A DNA stretch of 64,000 nucleotides from Actinoplanes sp. NBC_00393 (GCF_036053395.1 NZ_CP107942.1:4740501-4804500); one strand, 5' to 3'; positions 8,603 to 16,977 are shown, counted from the stretch's first letter. Translations and numbers: made by a program. Notes: generated by a model from the sequence alone, not told the origin.

Positions 8603-8968
8603 GTGCATGCGTTCGACGTCCTCGGCGATCCGGTCCGGCGCCGGATCCTCGAGCTGCTCGCCGACGGCGAGCAGACCTCCGGCGCCGTGACCGCCACCAT
8701 CCGGGCCGAGTTCGGCATCACCCAGCCGGCCGTCTCCCAGCACCTGCGCGTGCTGCGCGACAACGGCTTCGCCACGGTCCGGCCGGAAGGCGCGCGGCGG
8801 CTCTACGCGGTCGACGACACCGCGCTGCGCCAGGTGGACGAGTGGCTGGCGCCGTTCCGGCGGTTCTGGGCGCCGCACCTCGCCGCGATGGCCACCGAGG
8901 TCGCCCGCGGCAAGCGCCTGCGGCGTCTCGCCACAACCCCGACCGACTCAGGAGCGCACGATGATTGA
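8603..8968 (+). CDS. ArsR-family winged-helix regulator
   Basis: The 121-residue protein is a winged-helix repressor. It shows LGDPVRRRILELLADGEQT, then the recognition helix region GITQPAVSQHLRVLRDNGFATV, then the wing RRLYAVDD. The C-terminal PFRRFWAPHL segment is typical of ArsR members that pair with AHSA1/SRPBCC proteins. No metal-binding CxC motif is seen, so it probably does not sense metals. The GTG start at 8603 follows a -10 element closely, suggesting a leaderless mRNA. The downstream gene overlaps it by eight bases. Confidence 0.88.
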   Translation: MHAFDVLGDPVRRRILELLADGEQTSGAVTATIRAEFGITQPAVSQHLRVLRDNGFATVRPEGARRLYAVDDTALRQVDEWLAPFRRFWAPHLAAMATEVARGKRLRRLATTPTDSGAHDD

Positions 8969-9590
8969 CGTCAAAGAACAGATCAGTGAGGTACGGCGAG
9001 AGCTCGGCACCCGCGTCCTCGAAGCTGGGGAGGCCCGGGTCGTCACGATCAGCCAGGCGTACGACACGGACCTCGACGACCTGTGGGACGTGGTCAGCGA
9101 CGCCTCGCGGATCGCGCGCTGGTTCCTCCCGATCTCCGGCGAGCTGCGCGAGGGCGGGAAGTATCAGCTCGAGGGCAACGCCGGCGGGACGATCACCCGC
9201 TGCGACCGGCCGCACGGATACGACGCGACCTGGGAGTTCGGTGGCGGGATCAGCTGGATCGAGGTCCGGCTCATCCCGGAGGGACCTTCGCGCACCCGTT
9301 TCTCGTTGAGCCACATCGCGCATGTGGACGACCACTGGGAGCAGTACGGCCCGGGTGCGGCCGGCATCGGCTGGGACTCCGGCATGCTGGGCCTGACCCT
9401 GCATTTGAGCGACCCGGCGGCCCCGCGCGACGACGACGCGATCATGGCCTGGATGGGGTCGCCGGACGGTGCGCTCTTCATGCGCCTCAGCGGGGACGCT
9501 TGGGCCGAGGCCGACATCGCCGCCGGCGAGGACCCGGAGACGGCCCGCCGGCGGGCTGCCGCCACCTACGCCTTCTACACCGGCACCTGA
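8961..9590 (+). CDS. SRPBCC/AHSA1-like protein paired with ArsR
   Basis: The 209-residue product has a Bet v1/AHSA1-type fold, seen in ISQAYDTDLDDLWDVVSDASRIARWFLP and the GGTITRCDRPHGYDATWEF region. Its ATG overlaps the arsR-type gene by eight bases, an arrangement common in actinobacteria where a winged-helix regulator and an AHSA1 protein form one unit. The ligand and role are unknown. Confidence 0.8.
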   Translation: MIDVKEQISEVRRELGTRVLEAGEARVVTISQAYDTDLDDLWDVVSDASRIARWFLPISGELREGGKYQLEGNAGGTITRCDRPHGYDATWEFGGGISWIEVRLIPEGPSRTRFSLSHIAHVDDHWEQYGPGAAGIGWDSGMLGLTLHLSDPAAPRDDDAIMAWMGSPDGALFMRLSGDAWAEADIAAGEDPETARRRAAATYAFYTGT

Positions 9591-9627
9591 GGACACCCGG
9601 CCGGCCCTCAGCGACGGGCCGGGATGG

Positions 9628-9684
9628 CCGGCTGGCTCTCACGGCTGTTTCGCGAGCGCGGAAACAGCCCTCACAGCCAGCCGG
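9628..9684. terminator. Large imperfect stem-loop
   Basis: CCGGCTGGCT at 9628-9637 pairs with AGCCAGCCGG at 9675-9684, and GGCTGTTTC at 9643-9651 with GAAACAGCC at 9661-9669, separated by an internal mismatch block. It probably ends the ArsR-SRPBCC transcript. A related GGGCTGTT/AACAGCCC hairpin is at 27427-27458. Confidence 0.6.
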
Positions 9685-9762
9685 GGTGATCGGCTCGGAT
9701 AGCGGGCGGCGGGCGGCCGGGTCAGCGCCGTAGGGTGGCTCTTGACCGGGAGGGGGTCGCTG

Positions 9763-10101
9763 ATGACCGGGGCTGAGCTGTTGAGTCACTGCCTTGCCAA
9801 GCCAGGCGCGTGGCAGGACGAGCCCTGGGAGGGCGACGTCGTGGCCAAGGTGGGCAGCAAGATCTTCGCCTTCGTCGGGACCGGCGAGCGAGTCGGCGTC
9901 AAGTGCGGCCGCAACCGGGATGCCGCCGACGAGTGGCTCGCCCGCTATCCGGAGGACGCGACGGCCAGCGCCTACATCGGACGCTACGGGTGGAACAGCC
10001 TGCGCGTCGGCGGCGCCATCCCGGACGACGAGATCCTCGAGGCGGTCGATGCCTCCTACGAGGCGGTGGTGGCCGCTCTGCCGAAGAAGGAACGGCCCTG
10101 A
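9763..10101 (+). CDS. MmcQ/YjbR family protein
   Basis: The 112-residue protein matches the MmcQ/YjbR fold (a CyaY-like alpha/beta fold), with LSHCLAKPGAWQDEPWEGDVVAKVGSKIFAFV near the start and YIGRYGWNSLRV in the second half. Function is not established for the family; DNA binding has been suggested. The ATG at 9763 has the GGGAGGGGG site at 9749-9757. A -10-like TAGGGT at 9731-9736 would place the transcript start near 9742. Confidence 0.8.
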   Translation: MTGAELLSHCLAKPGAWQDEPWEGDVVAKVGSKIFAFVGTGERVGVKCGRNRDAADEWLARYPEDATASAYIGRYGWNSLRVGGAIPDDEILEAVDASYEAVVAALPKKERP

Positions 10102-10122
10102 ACTGCTGATACAAACTGCCGT

Positions 10123-10149
10123 CTTGCACTCGCCACCCGAGAGTGCTAA
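10123..10149. promoter_or_regulatory. CIRCE element (HrcA operator)
   Basis: CTTGCACTC and GAGTGCTAA are separated by nine bases. The right half matches the CIRCE consensus (TTAGCACTC-N9-GAGTGCTAA) exactly and the left half at seven of nine positions. A -35-like TTGCAC and a -10-like TAATAC lie inside the element, so HrcA binding would occlude the promoter of the Hsp20 gene at 10190. Confidence 0.82.
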
Positions 10150-10189
10150 TACGAAATCGGAGGCAGTTTCAGCCAGGGAGGAGTTGGCC

Positions 10190-10615
10190 ATGCTGATGCG
10201 TACCGATCCGTTCCGCGACATCGACCGTCTCGCCGAGACCTTCTTCGGCACCGCCGGCCGCCCCGCGGTCATGCACGTCGACGCCGAGCGCGATGGCGAC
10301 TGGTTCCACGTCTACTTCGACCTGCCCGGCGTCGACCCCGACTCGATCGACCTGACCGTCGAGCGCAACGTGCTCTCCGTCCGCGCCGAACGCCGGCGCG
10401 CCCAGCGTGACGGCGTCGAGCAGGTGATCTCCGAGCGGCCGATGGGCACGTTCAGCCGGCAGCTGCTGCTCGGTGACACTCTCGACACCGAGAAGCTCGA
10501 GGCTGCGTACGAAAACGGGGTCCTGACCATCCGCATCCCGGTGTCGGACCGCGCCAAGCCGCGCCGCATCAACATCACAGCCGGCAGCGACGAGCGGCGG
10601 CAGATCGCCGGCTGA
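10190..10615 (+). CDS. Hsp20/alpha-crystallin small heat-shock protein
   Basis: The 141-residue cytoplasmic chaperone should hold unfolding proteins in soluble form without ATP. After an N-terminal segment (MLMRTDPFRDIDRLAETFFG) comes the alpha-crystallin domain, about 25-125, with FDLPGVDPDSIDLTVERNVLSV and the GVLTIRIPV strand. The C-terminal I-x-I-type anchor appears as RINI. The ATG at 10190 follows an AGGGAGGAG site. An upstream CIRCE box indicates heat-inducible, HrcA-controlled expression. It matches actinobacterial Hsp18-type proteins in length. Confidence 0.92.
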   Translation: MLMRTDPFRDIDRLAETFFGTAGRPAVMHVDAERDGDWFHVYFDLPGVDPDSIDLTVERNVLSVRAERRRAQRDGVEQVISERPMGTFSRQLLLGDTLDTEKLEAAYENGVLTIRIPVSDRAKPRRINITAGSDERRQIAG

Positions 10616-10653
10616 GCGCGCCCCGCGGCAGCGAGCGGCGGCGAAGGGCAGCT

Positions 10654-10720
10654 GGCGGCGGCGTGGGCGTGGGCGGCGGCGTGGGCGTGGGCGGCGGCGT
10701 GGGCGTGGGCGGCGGCGCGG
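10654..10720. repeat. 18-base G-rich tandem repeat
   Basis: The unit GGCGGCGGCGTGGGCGTG occurs three times exactly (10654-10671, 10672-10689, 10690-10707), followed by a partial copy. It is noncoding and lies between the hsp20 gene and the next membrane-protein gene. The strand is G-rich and could form non-B structure. Confidence 0.85.
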
Positions 10721-10846
10721 ATCGCCGGGCCCGGGCAGGATCCCGGAAATCTGGGACCGGTGTCCGTGGAAACCGGGACACCGGGCGGGAGATCTTCTTC
10801 GGCAGCGGGCGAGCCTGCCCCGCGTACGTCTCGAAGGAGCCTTTCC

Positions 10847-11533
10847 ATGACCGACCACCCGGACCTGGCCGCCGCGCCCGCGCCCGCATCCATTGCCACC
10901 CCCGGCCGCGGCTGGGCCGTCGCCGGCGTGCTCGCCGGCGCGGCCGGCTTCGCCGCCCTCATGCTGGAGTCCGGGCTGGCGATGTACAGCGCGGAACCGG
11001 TGTACGCCGACGCCGCCCTCATGTACGCCGAGTCCTACGATCGCAGCCTGACCATCGCGGTGTTCCTGCCGTTGATGGTCCTGTCCGGCCTGGCCGCCGC
11101 GGTCTTCGGCGCGGGGCTGCGACGCTGGCTGGCCGCCCAGTCCCCGGCCGGGAGCCTGCTGCCGGACCTCGCCGGCTGGGGCGCCCTGCTGGTCACCGCG
11201 CTCGTGCTGGTCGGCTCCGGCCCGGTCACCGAGGTGTACTTCCAGGTGCTGCACACGTACAACCCGGCCGACCCGGACATCGCGATGAGCCTGCAGCGCC
11301 TGATGGACACGCTGCCCTGGGTGTGGACCGGTCTGTTGCTCACCACCGGCGCGGTCACCTGGGCGGCCCTGCGGCACGGCGCCGCGCCCCGCTGGCTGGG
11401 CTGGGTGAGCGCGGTGTTCAGCCTGCTGATGATCGCCGTGAACGTGTTCCCGCAGCAGTACCTCACCGGCTACCTGGGGGCGATCTGGCTGGTCATCGCC
11501 GGGTTGGCGTTCGCCCTGCGCCGCCGCGCCTGA
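10847..11533 (+). CDS. Hypothetical polytopic membrane protein
   Basis: The 228-residue protein has about six hydrophobic helices (for example WAVAGVLAGAAGFAALML, IAVFLPLMVLSGLAAAVFGAG, LAGWGALLVTALVLVGSG and YLGAIWLVIAGLAFAL). The ATG at 10847 has an AAGGAG site at 10834-10839. An in-frame start at 10760 would add a polar extension and was rejected. No family was recognised. A GC-rich hairpin follows at 11568. Confidence 0.65.
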   Translation: MTDHPDLAAAPAPASIATPGRGWAVAGVLAGAAGFAALMLESGLAMYSAEPVYADAALMYAESYDRSLTIAVFLPLMVLSGLAAAVFGAGLRRWLAAQSPAGSLLPDLAGWGALLVTALVLVGSGPVTEVYFQVLHTYNPADPDIAMSLQRLMDTLPWVWTGLLLTTGAVTWAALRHGAAPRWLGWVSAVFSLLMIAVNVFPQQYLTGYLGAIWLVIAGLAFALRRRA

Positions 11534-11567
11534 GGCGCCGGCCCGCCGCGTGGCGGCGCGGCGGTAC

Positions 11568-11601
11568 GACGGCCCGTCGCGCGGGGGCGCGGCGGGCCGT
11601 C
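11568..11601. terminator. GC-rich hairpin
   Basis: GACGGCCCG at 11568-11576 pairs perfectly with CGGGCCGTC at 11593-11601 over a 16-base loop. It follows the membrane-protein gene and precedes the histidine-kinase gene on the same strand. Confidence 0.55.
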
Positions 11602-11753
11602 ACGCGGCGTGTGTGGTCGAGCGGGGGGCGCTCGGCAAAGCAGGGGCGCGGTCGGCAAAGCGGCGGCCCGGGCAGCAGAAATGGCCGCCCGCCGGACGGT
11701 GGAGTGTCGATCAGACGACTGGAGATCAGCGGCCGGGCTGACATCATGGCCGC

Positions 11754-13832
11754 GTGCCAGGGACCTCGAACCACCGGGCGGCGGCGACCACGGTCGCCGC
11801 CGTCGCGCTTCTCACCGCGGTGATCGCGGTCGTCATGCTGCCGTTCTCCGGTACCGAAGAGGCCTGGACCGAATGGTTCTACCTCAACGACGTGATCGTC
11901 GCCGTGGTCTACGGGCTGCTCGCCGGGCTGCTGCTGAGCCGGGGCGCGCGTACGGTCGGCGCGCTCGCCGGGCTCGCCGCGATCGGGTGCGGGCTGGCGG
12001 CGATCGGCCAGCGGTACCCGCTGCTGGAGGTTCCCGGCGGGCCGCCCTTCGCCGAACAGCTGCTCGATGTCGTCGGGACGGCCTGGGTGCCGGGCACCCT
12101 CGCGCTGATCACCGTGGTGCCCTGGCTGGTCCGGGACGACCGGTTGCCCCGGCACGCCCGGGTCGCGGTGGCGGCGGGCGCGACGGTCAGCGCGGCGATC
12201 ACGCTGGCGCGGGTGATCCGGCCGGTCAACGGGGTGATCCGGGTCGGCAGCCCGGAGTGGGACGCGTTCGTCGAGAACACCCTGCCGGTGCAGATGGGCG
12301 TGGTCGTCCTGCTCGGGCTCTGGGCCACCGGCGACGCGGTACTGCGCTGGCGGCGGCTGCCGGAGGACCGGCGGCGCGGGCTGGGCTGGCTGGCGATCGG
12401 TTCGGCGCTGATGGCGCTCTCGTTCGTTCCGCTCGCGTTGCCGTTGGAGGTGTCGCGGCCGATCGCGTACGCGTCGGTGACCCCGATCCTGCAGATGGCG
12501 GCGCAGGCGTTCTTCCCGGCCGCCACCCTGGCCGTGGTGCTGCGGCAACGGCTGTGGGGCATCGACGTCGCGGTCAGCCGGACCCTGGTCTGGTCTCTGC
12601 TCACCGCGGTTTCGGTGGCCGCCTACGTGCTGCTGGCCCAGGGTGTCGTCGCGCTGGTGCCGCTGCCGGACGGCACCGCCGGTGCGGTCGCCGCGGCGGT
12701 GCTCGCGATGGCGGTGTTCCCGGCGCGGACCTGGCTGCAGGACCGGGTCGACCATCTGGTGCGCGGTCCGTCGGCCCGGCCGGGAACCGCCGCGGAACGG
12801 CTGGCCCGGCGCATCGGCAGCGACGCGGCGGGGCCGGTGGAGGGCGCTCTGGAGGCGATCCGCGAGTCGCTGCGGCTGCATTCGGTGCGCCTCGAGATCC
12901 CCGACCGGAGCACCGAAGACCGTAAAACCGACGAAGACGGCACAGACAGCGCCGCCGAAGATCGCGGCGCCACAAACAACAGCGCCAAGAACGGCGCCGC
13001 CGACGTGCAGGTGCTCGCGGCGGCCGGCGATCCCGGCGGACCCCCACTCACCGTCGACCTGAGCTACGGCGGCGCGCACGCCGGCTGGCTGGTGGTCACC
13101 GGAGCGCCGGGCGAGAAGCTCGATGCGCGTACCAAAAAGGATCTTGCCGTGCTGGCCGGCCCGGTGGCCGCCGTCGCGCAGCTCGCCGTGCGCACCGGGG
13201 AACTGGATGCCGCCCGGGCCCGCACCACCGCGGCCCGCGTCGAGGAACGCCGCCTGCTGCGCCGCGAACTGCACGACCGGCTCGGCCCCACCCTGGTCGG
13301 GGTCGGGCTCACCGTGCGCGGCGCCCGCAACCTGCTCGACACCGGCCGCACCGCCGAGGCCGCCGGGATGCTCGACCAGCTCCGCGTCGAACTCGACCGC
13401 AGCGCCGAGGACGTCCGCACCCTCGCCCGGGCGCTGCTGCCGCCCTCGCTGGAACGGCACGGCCTGGGCGCCGCGGTCTCCGAACTGGCCGGCCGGCTCG
13501 GCGGCCCCGACCTCGCGGTCACCGCCTCAGTCTCCGGCGACACCGGGGACCTGCCGCCGGAACTGGCCGCCGGCCTCTACGGCATCGCGGCGGAAGCGCT
13601 GGTCAACGCGCGGCGGCACGCCCGGGCCGACAGCGCCACCGTGCGGCTGGCCGTGGACGGCGGCAACGTCGTCCTGGAGGTCGCCGACGACGGCCGCGGC
13701 CTGGACGGCGCCGCCGAACCGGGCATCGGCCTGCGCTCGATGCGGGAACGCACCGAGGAACTCGGCGGCACCCTCGCTCTCGGCACGGCGGTACCCCGCG
13801 GCACGCTGGTCCGGGTGGTGGTCCCCCGATGA
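11754..13832 (+). CDS. NarL-type sensor histidine kinase
   Basis: The 692-residue kinase has an N-terminal membrane region of roughly eight to ten helices (residues about 10-335), a variable cytoplasmic segment rich in acidic and charged residues around 385-420, then a HisKA_3 dimerisation domain with H507 in RRELHDRLGPTL, and a HATPase_c domain near 610-690 (EALVNARRHA, VADDGRGLDG, GIGLRSMRERTEELGG). It should autophosphorylate on H507 and pass phosphate to the response regulator encoded next, whose start overlaps its stop by four bases. The start is a GTG at 11754. The signal is unknown; a membrane-embedded sensor is likely because no large extracellular domain is present. Confidence 0.88.
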   Translation: MPGTSNHRAAATTVAAVALLTAVIAVVMLPFSGTEEAWTEWFYLNDVIVAVVYGLLAGLLLSRGARTVGALAGLAAIGCGLAAIGQRYPLLEVPGGPPFAEQLLDVVGTAWVPGTLALITVVPWLVRDDRLPRHARVAVAAGATVSAAITLARVIRPVNGVIRVGSPEWDAFVENTLPVQMGVVVLLGLWATGDAVLRWRRLPEDRRRGLGWLAIGSALMALSFVPLALPLEVSRPIAYASVTPILQMAAQAFFPAATLAVVLRQRLWGIDVAVSRTLVWSLLTAVSVAAYVLLAQGVVALVPLPDGTAGAVAAAVLAMAVFPARTWLQDRVDHLVRGPSARPGTAAERLARRIGSDAAGPVEGALEAIRESLRLHSVRLEIPDRSTEDRKTDEDGTDSAAEDRGATNNSAKNGAADVQVLAAAGDPGGPPLTVDLSYGGAHAGWLVVTGAPGEKLDARTKKDLAVLAGPVAAVAQLAVRTGELDAARARTTAARVEERRLLRRELHDRLGPTLVGVGLTVRGARNLLDTGRTAEAAGMLDQLRVELDRSAEDVRTLARALLPPSLERHGLGAAVSELAGRLGGPDLAVTASVSGDTGDLPPELAAGLYGIAAEALVNARRHARADSATVRLAVDGGNVVLEVADDGRGLDGAAEPGIGLRSMRERTEELGGTLALGTAVPRGTLVRVVVPR

Positions 13833-14470
13833 TCCGCGTCGTGATCGTCGATGACCATCCGATGTTCCGGATGGGCGTACGCTCGCTGCTTCTCTCCCTG
13901 AACGGCATCGAGGTGGCCGGTGAGGCCGCCGACCTGCCTGCCGCGCTCGACGTGGTCGCCGCCGTGCGCCCCGACGTCGTGCTGATGGACCTGCATCTGG
14001 AAGACGGCGGTTCCGGTGTCGAGGCCACCGCCGCACTGGTACGCCGCGACCCGCAGGTCCGCATCCTGGTGGTCACCATGCTCGACGACGACGATTCGGT
14101 CTTCGCCGCGATGCGCGCCGGCGCGCGCGGCTACCTGCTCAAGAACGCCTCCCCGGACGAATTGGAACGCGCCGTCCGCGCCGTGGCCAACGGCGACGTC
14201 CTCTTCTCCGGCCCGGTAGCCCAACGCGCACTCGGCTTCCTGACCGGCGCACGCACCGCGGGCTCGCCCTTCCCCGAACTCACCCAGCGTGAACTCGACG
14301 TCCTCGATCTGGTCGCCCGCGGCCTGGACAATCTCGCGGTCGCACGGCGCCTCTCGCTCAGCGACAAGACGGTCCGTAACTACCTCTCGGCCATCCTGGC
14401 CAAACTCCGGGTCGCCGACCGCGCCCAGGCCATAGTCCGGGCCCGGGAGGCGGGGCTCGGGGGAGCTTGA
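13829..14470 (+). CDS. NarL/FixJ-type response regulator
   Basis: The 213-residue partner of the preceding kinase has a receiver domain (residues 1-120) with phospho-acceptor D54 in VLMDLHLEDGG, the acidic pair in VDDHP and K106 in the GYLLKNAS segment. A LuxR-type helix-turn-helix follows (about 148-205: LTQRELDVLDLVARGL, LSDKTVRNYLSAILAKL). The ATG overlaps the kinase stop. Targets are unknown. Confidence 0.92.
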   Translation: MIRVVIVDDHPMFRMGVRSLLLSLNGIEVAGEAADLPAALDVVAAVRPDVVLMDLHLEDGGSGVEATAALVRRDPQVRILVVTMLDDDDSVFAAMRAGARGYLLKNASPDELERAVRAVANGDVLFSGPVAQRALGFLTGARTAGSPFPELTQRELDVLDLVARGLDNLAVARRLSLSDKTVRNYLSAILAKLRVADRAQAIVRAREAGLGGA

Positions 14471-14624
14471 GACGCAACGGTACGGGTCAGCGCCGTCCCG
14501 CCGGATTTTCGCAGTCCCCCGCTACGGCGCGAGCTGAGTGGGTGGTCCCGGCCGCCCGGCGACCGCCGGGCCCGGGCGGGTGGTCCGGCTCTTCAGCCCC
14601 CGTCGTGGCGAATCCAGGCTGCTT

Positions 14625-14720
14625 CCCTCCAGCCCTCCAGCCCTCCAGCCCTCCAGCCCTCCAGCCCTCCAGCCCTCCAGCCTTCGAGCCCCCAGCCCTC
14701 AGCCTTCGAGCCCCCAGCCC
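14625..14720. repeat. 8-base tandem array CCCTCCAG
   Basis: CCCTCCAG is repeated seven times exactly at 14625-14680. It passes into two copies of CCTTCGAGCCCCCAGCCC at 14681-14698 and 14703-14720. It is noncoding on both strands. Confidence 0.9.
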
Positions 14721-14910
14721 CCCCCGCGGCCGGAGCGCCCGGCCCGAGCCGCAGGGCCCGTCGCGGCGGGATCGAGGGCTGTCTTCATCGTCTGGTCCGG
14801 GTTCCACGGCTTGTTGCGGTGGAATCCAGGCCGCTTCCCAGCGGCGGAGTGGCCACTCGCGGCCGTAACGTCGGTTGCTGCCAGGCGCAATTCATCGTGC
14901 GCCACGTTCT

Positions 14911-14968
14911 GTTGCGATCTTGGGCTCGGGTGCACCCTCCCGTGGGGCAACGGGCACAAGATCGCAAC
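14911..14968. repeat. 12-base perfect inverted repeat
   Basis: GTTGCGATCTTG at 14911-14922 and CAAGATCGCAAC at 14957-14968 are perfect complements around a 34-base centre that itself contains GGGTGCACCC. It could be a terminator for flanking transcripts, a protein site or a relic of a small mobile repeat. Confidence 0.7.
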
Positions 14969-15127
14969 GGCAGGTAGCACAGCGGGCTCGTCGGCAGCCG
15001 GCTGCAGACGTTGCGGCCGCCGGCTGCAGGTGGCAGACGCCTGGCGGCGGCGATGGGCGGTGGTGCTCAAGATCGTGGGCGGGCTGGCGAGGGAGGAGCC
15101 CGGCAGGGGCCGAAGGCTGGAGCCGGG

Positions 15128-15922
15128 CTAAGGCTCTTCCGGGCGGGGCAGCGGGACCACCAGCGGCGTCCCCGTGGCCGGGTCCGGGACGACCATGGCG
15201 CGCAGGCCGAAGACCTTGTCCAGCAGTGATGGGGTGAGGACCTCGGCCGGGCTGCCGGTGGCGACGATCCGGCCGTCCTTCATGGCGATCAGCACGTCGG
15301 CGTAGCGGGCGGCCAGCGACAAATCGTGCAGGACCATCACGACCGTGCGGCCTTTCTCGCGGTGCAGGCGGCGGATCAGGTCGAGTACGTCGATCTGGTG
15401 GGCCAGGTCCAGGAACGTGGTGGGCTCGTCCAGCAGCAGCAGGTCCGTGCCCTGGGCCAGGGCCATGCTGATCCAGGCGCGCTGGCGCTGGCCGCCGGAG
15501 AGGGCGTCGACCGGGCGGGCGGCGAACTCCAGCATTCCGGTCCAGCGCAGCGCGTCCGCCACCAGGGCCTCGTCGTCGCCGGACCACTGGCGGAACCAGC
15601 TCTGGTGCGGATGCCGGCCGCGCATCACCAGGTCGGCGACGGTCAGGCCGTCGGGGGCGGTCGGGGACTGCGGGAGGACGCCGAGGACCCGGGCGACCTC
15701 GCGGGTGGGCATCTTGTCGATGCGGGCGCCGTCCAGCAGCACCTCTCCCCCGGCGGGCCGCAGCAGCCGGCCCAGGGCGCGCAGCACTGTGGACTTCCCA
15801 CAGCCGTTCGGCCCGATGATCGTGGTGATGACACCGTCATGGACGGAAATATCCAGGTCTTTGGTTACTTCTACGTCGCCGTAGGCCAGGTGCAGGCCTT
15901 CGCCACGCAGCCGGTCGTTCAC
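15128..15922 (-). CDS. Siderophore ABC importer ATPase (FepC-like), system 1
   Basis: The 264-residue ATPase shows Walker A GPNGCGKST, the ALSGGQRQRAW signature, Walker B LLLLDEPTTFLD and the H-loop VLHDLSLAARYAD, all in the FepC/FhuC/BtuD pattern. It should drive uptake of a ferric siderophore. The start is the GTG at 15922, which overlaps the stop of the upstream permease by four bases. The open frame extends further upstream but only as a shadow of that permease. It is the last gene of the system-1 operon. Confidence 0.9.
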   Translation of the reverse strand: MNDRLRGEGLHLAYGDVEVTKDLDISVHDGVITTIIGPNGCGKSTVLRALGRLLRPAGGEVLLDGARIDKMPTREVARVLGVLPQSPTAPDGLTVADLVMRGRHPHQSWFRQWSGDDEALVADALRWTGMLEFAARPVDALSGGQRQRAWISMALAQGTDLLLLDEPTTFLDLAHQIDVLDLIRRLHREKGRTVVMVLHDLSLAARYADVLIAMKDGRIVATGSPAEVLTPSLLDKVFGLRAMVVPDPATGTPLVVPLPRPEEP

Positions 15923-16977
15923 GCGCTGGTCCTCCGAGATCTCCGCAGCAGCAGCCAGAGCAGGTAGGGGGTGCCGACCATGGCGGTGACCAGGCCCACC
16001 GGCAGCTCGGCCGGTGCGATCACGATCCGGGCCAGCAGGTCGCAGCCGACCACCAGCAGGGCGCCGAACACCGCGGACGCGACCAGCGGTGGCCGGCTGC
16101 CACCGCACAGGCGCAGGGCGATCTGCGGCACCACGAAGGCGACGAATTCGATCGGCCCGGCCGAGGCGACGGCTGCGGCGGCCAGGGCGGCGGCGACCAC
16201 CACGACGCCGAGCTGGGCGGTCTGCAGCCGCAGGCCGAGCCCGCGGGCGGTGTCCTCGCCGAACTGGAGCACCCGCAGCGCGACCGTGACCGCGAGCGCG
16301 GCGGGCAGCAGGACGAGCAGGGCGGCAGCGAGTGGGCGTACGTGGGTCCAGTCCCGACCGGCGAGGGAACCGCTGAGCCAGATGTTGGCCCGGGTCAGGT
16401 CGACCTGCTCGGCGCGGAGCAGCACCCACGAGGTGTAGCCGGCGAGCAGCTGCCCGGCGCCGAGACCGATCAGCACCAGCCGGTAGCCGTCGATGCCCTG
16501 CCGCCAGGCGAGCAGGTAGATGACCGCCGCGCTCAGCAGGGCCCCGGCCAGCGCCGCGAGGGGTACGCCCACCGCGCCGGTGACGCCGCCCAGCACGATC
16601 GCGGTGACCGCCCCGGCGGACGCGCCGAAGGTGACACCGAGGACGTCCGGGCTGGCCAGGGGGTTGCGGGCGAAGGTCTGGGTGAGCGCACCGGCGACCG
16701 CGAGGGCGGCTCCGGCGAGCAGGCCGCAGAGCACCCGGGGCAGCCGCAGGTTGAGCAGGATGTGCCGCTCGATGCGGGTGCCGCCGCCGGTGGCGACCTC
16801 CCACACGGTCTGCGGGGTCATCGGGAAGTCGCCGCGGCCGACGGCGAGGACCCCGACGGCGACCGTTGCGAGTAGGGCGAGGACGGTGACCACCACGGTG
16901 CGTACCGGAACCACGGCGGAGACCGGCCCGGCCCGCAGGACACGGCGGCCGGGAAGCTCGAGGAGTGTGCTGCTCAC
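15919..16977 (-). CDS. FecCD-type siderophore permease, system 1 (second)
   Basis: The 352-residue inner-membrane permease belongs to the FecCD/BtuC family of about ten helices per subunit. Family motifs are RLPRVLCGLLAGAALAVAGALTQ, NPLASPDVLGVTFGAS, GYRLVLIGLGAG and the PIEFVAFVVPQIALRL segment. The GTG at 16977 overlaps the upstream permease stop (GTGA). It should form a heterodimer with the product of the 16974-17999 gene. Confidence 0.9.
   Translation of the reverse strand: MSSTLLELPGRRVLRAGPVSAVVPVRTVVVTVLALLATVAVGVLAVGRGDFPMTPQTVWEVATGGGTRIERHILLNLRLPRVLCGLLAGAALAVAGALTQTFARNPLASPDVLGVTFGASAGAVTAIVLGGVTGAVGVPLAALAGALLSAAVIYLLAWRQGIDGYRLVLIGLGAGQLLAGYTSWVLLRAEQVDLTRANIWLSGSLAGRDWTHVRPLAAALLVLLPAALAVTVALRVLQFGEDTARGLGLRLQTAQLGVVVVAAALAAAAVASAGPIEFVAFVVPQIALRLCGGSRPPLVASAVFGALLVVGCDLLARIVIAPAELPVGLVTAMVGTPYLLWLLLRRSRRTSA

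Larger units (their letters stand above)
14471..15127. other. Gene-free, repeat-rich stretch
   Basis: No coding gene is supported between the response regulator and the siderophore ATPase. The stretch holds an 8-base tandem array (14625-14680), a 22-base-period degenerate continuation to 14720, two similar AATCCAGGC-containing segments (near 14611 and 14823), a 12-base perfect inverted repeat (14911-14968) and GCCGGCTGCAG direct repeats near 14998 and 15019. Confidence 0.6.

Noticed and set aside
14625..14720. CRISPR array
   Set aside because: The units are directly adjacent octamers with no spacers and no cas genes nearby.
15923..16804. Upstream extension of the system-1 ATPase frame
   Set aside because: The extension is the shadow of the permease gene. 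The GTG at 15922 overlaps the permease stop and gives a normal FepC length.
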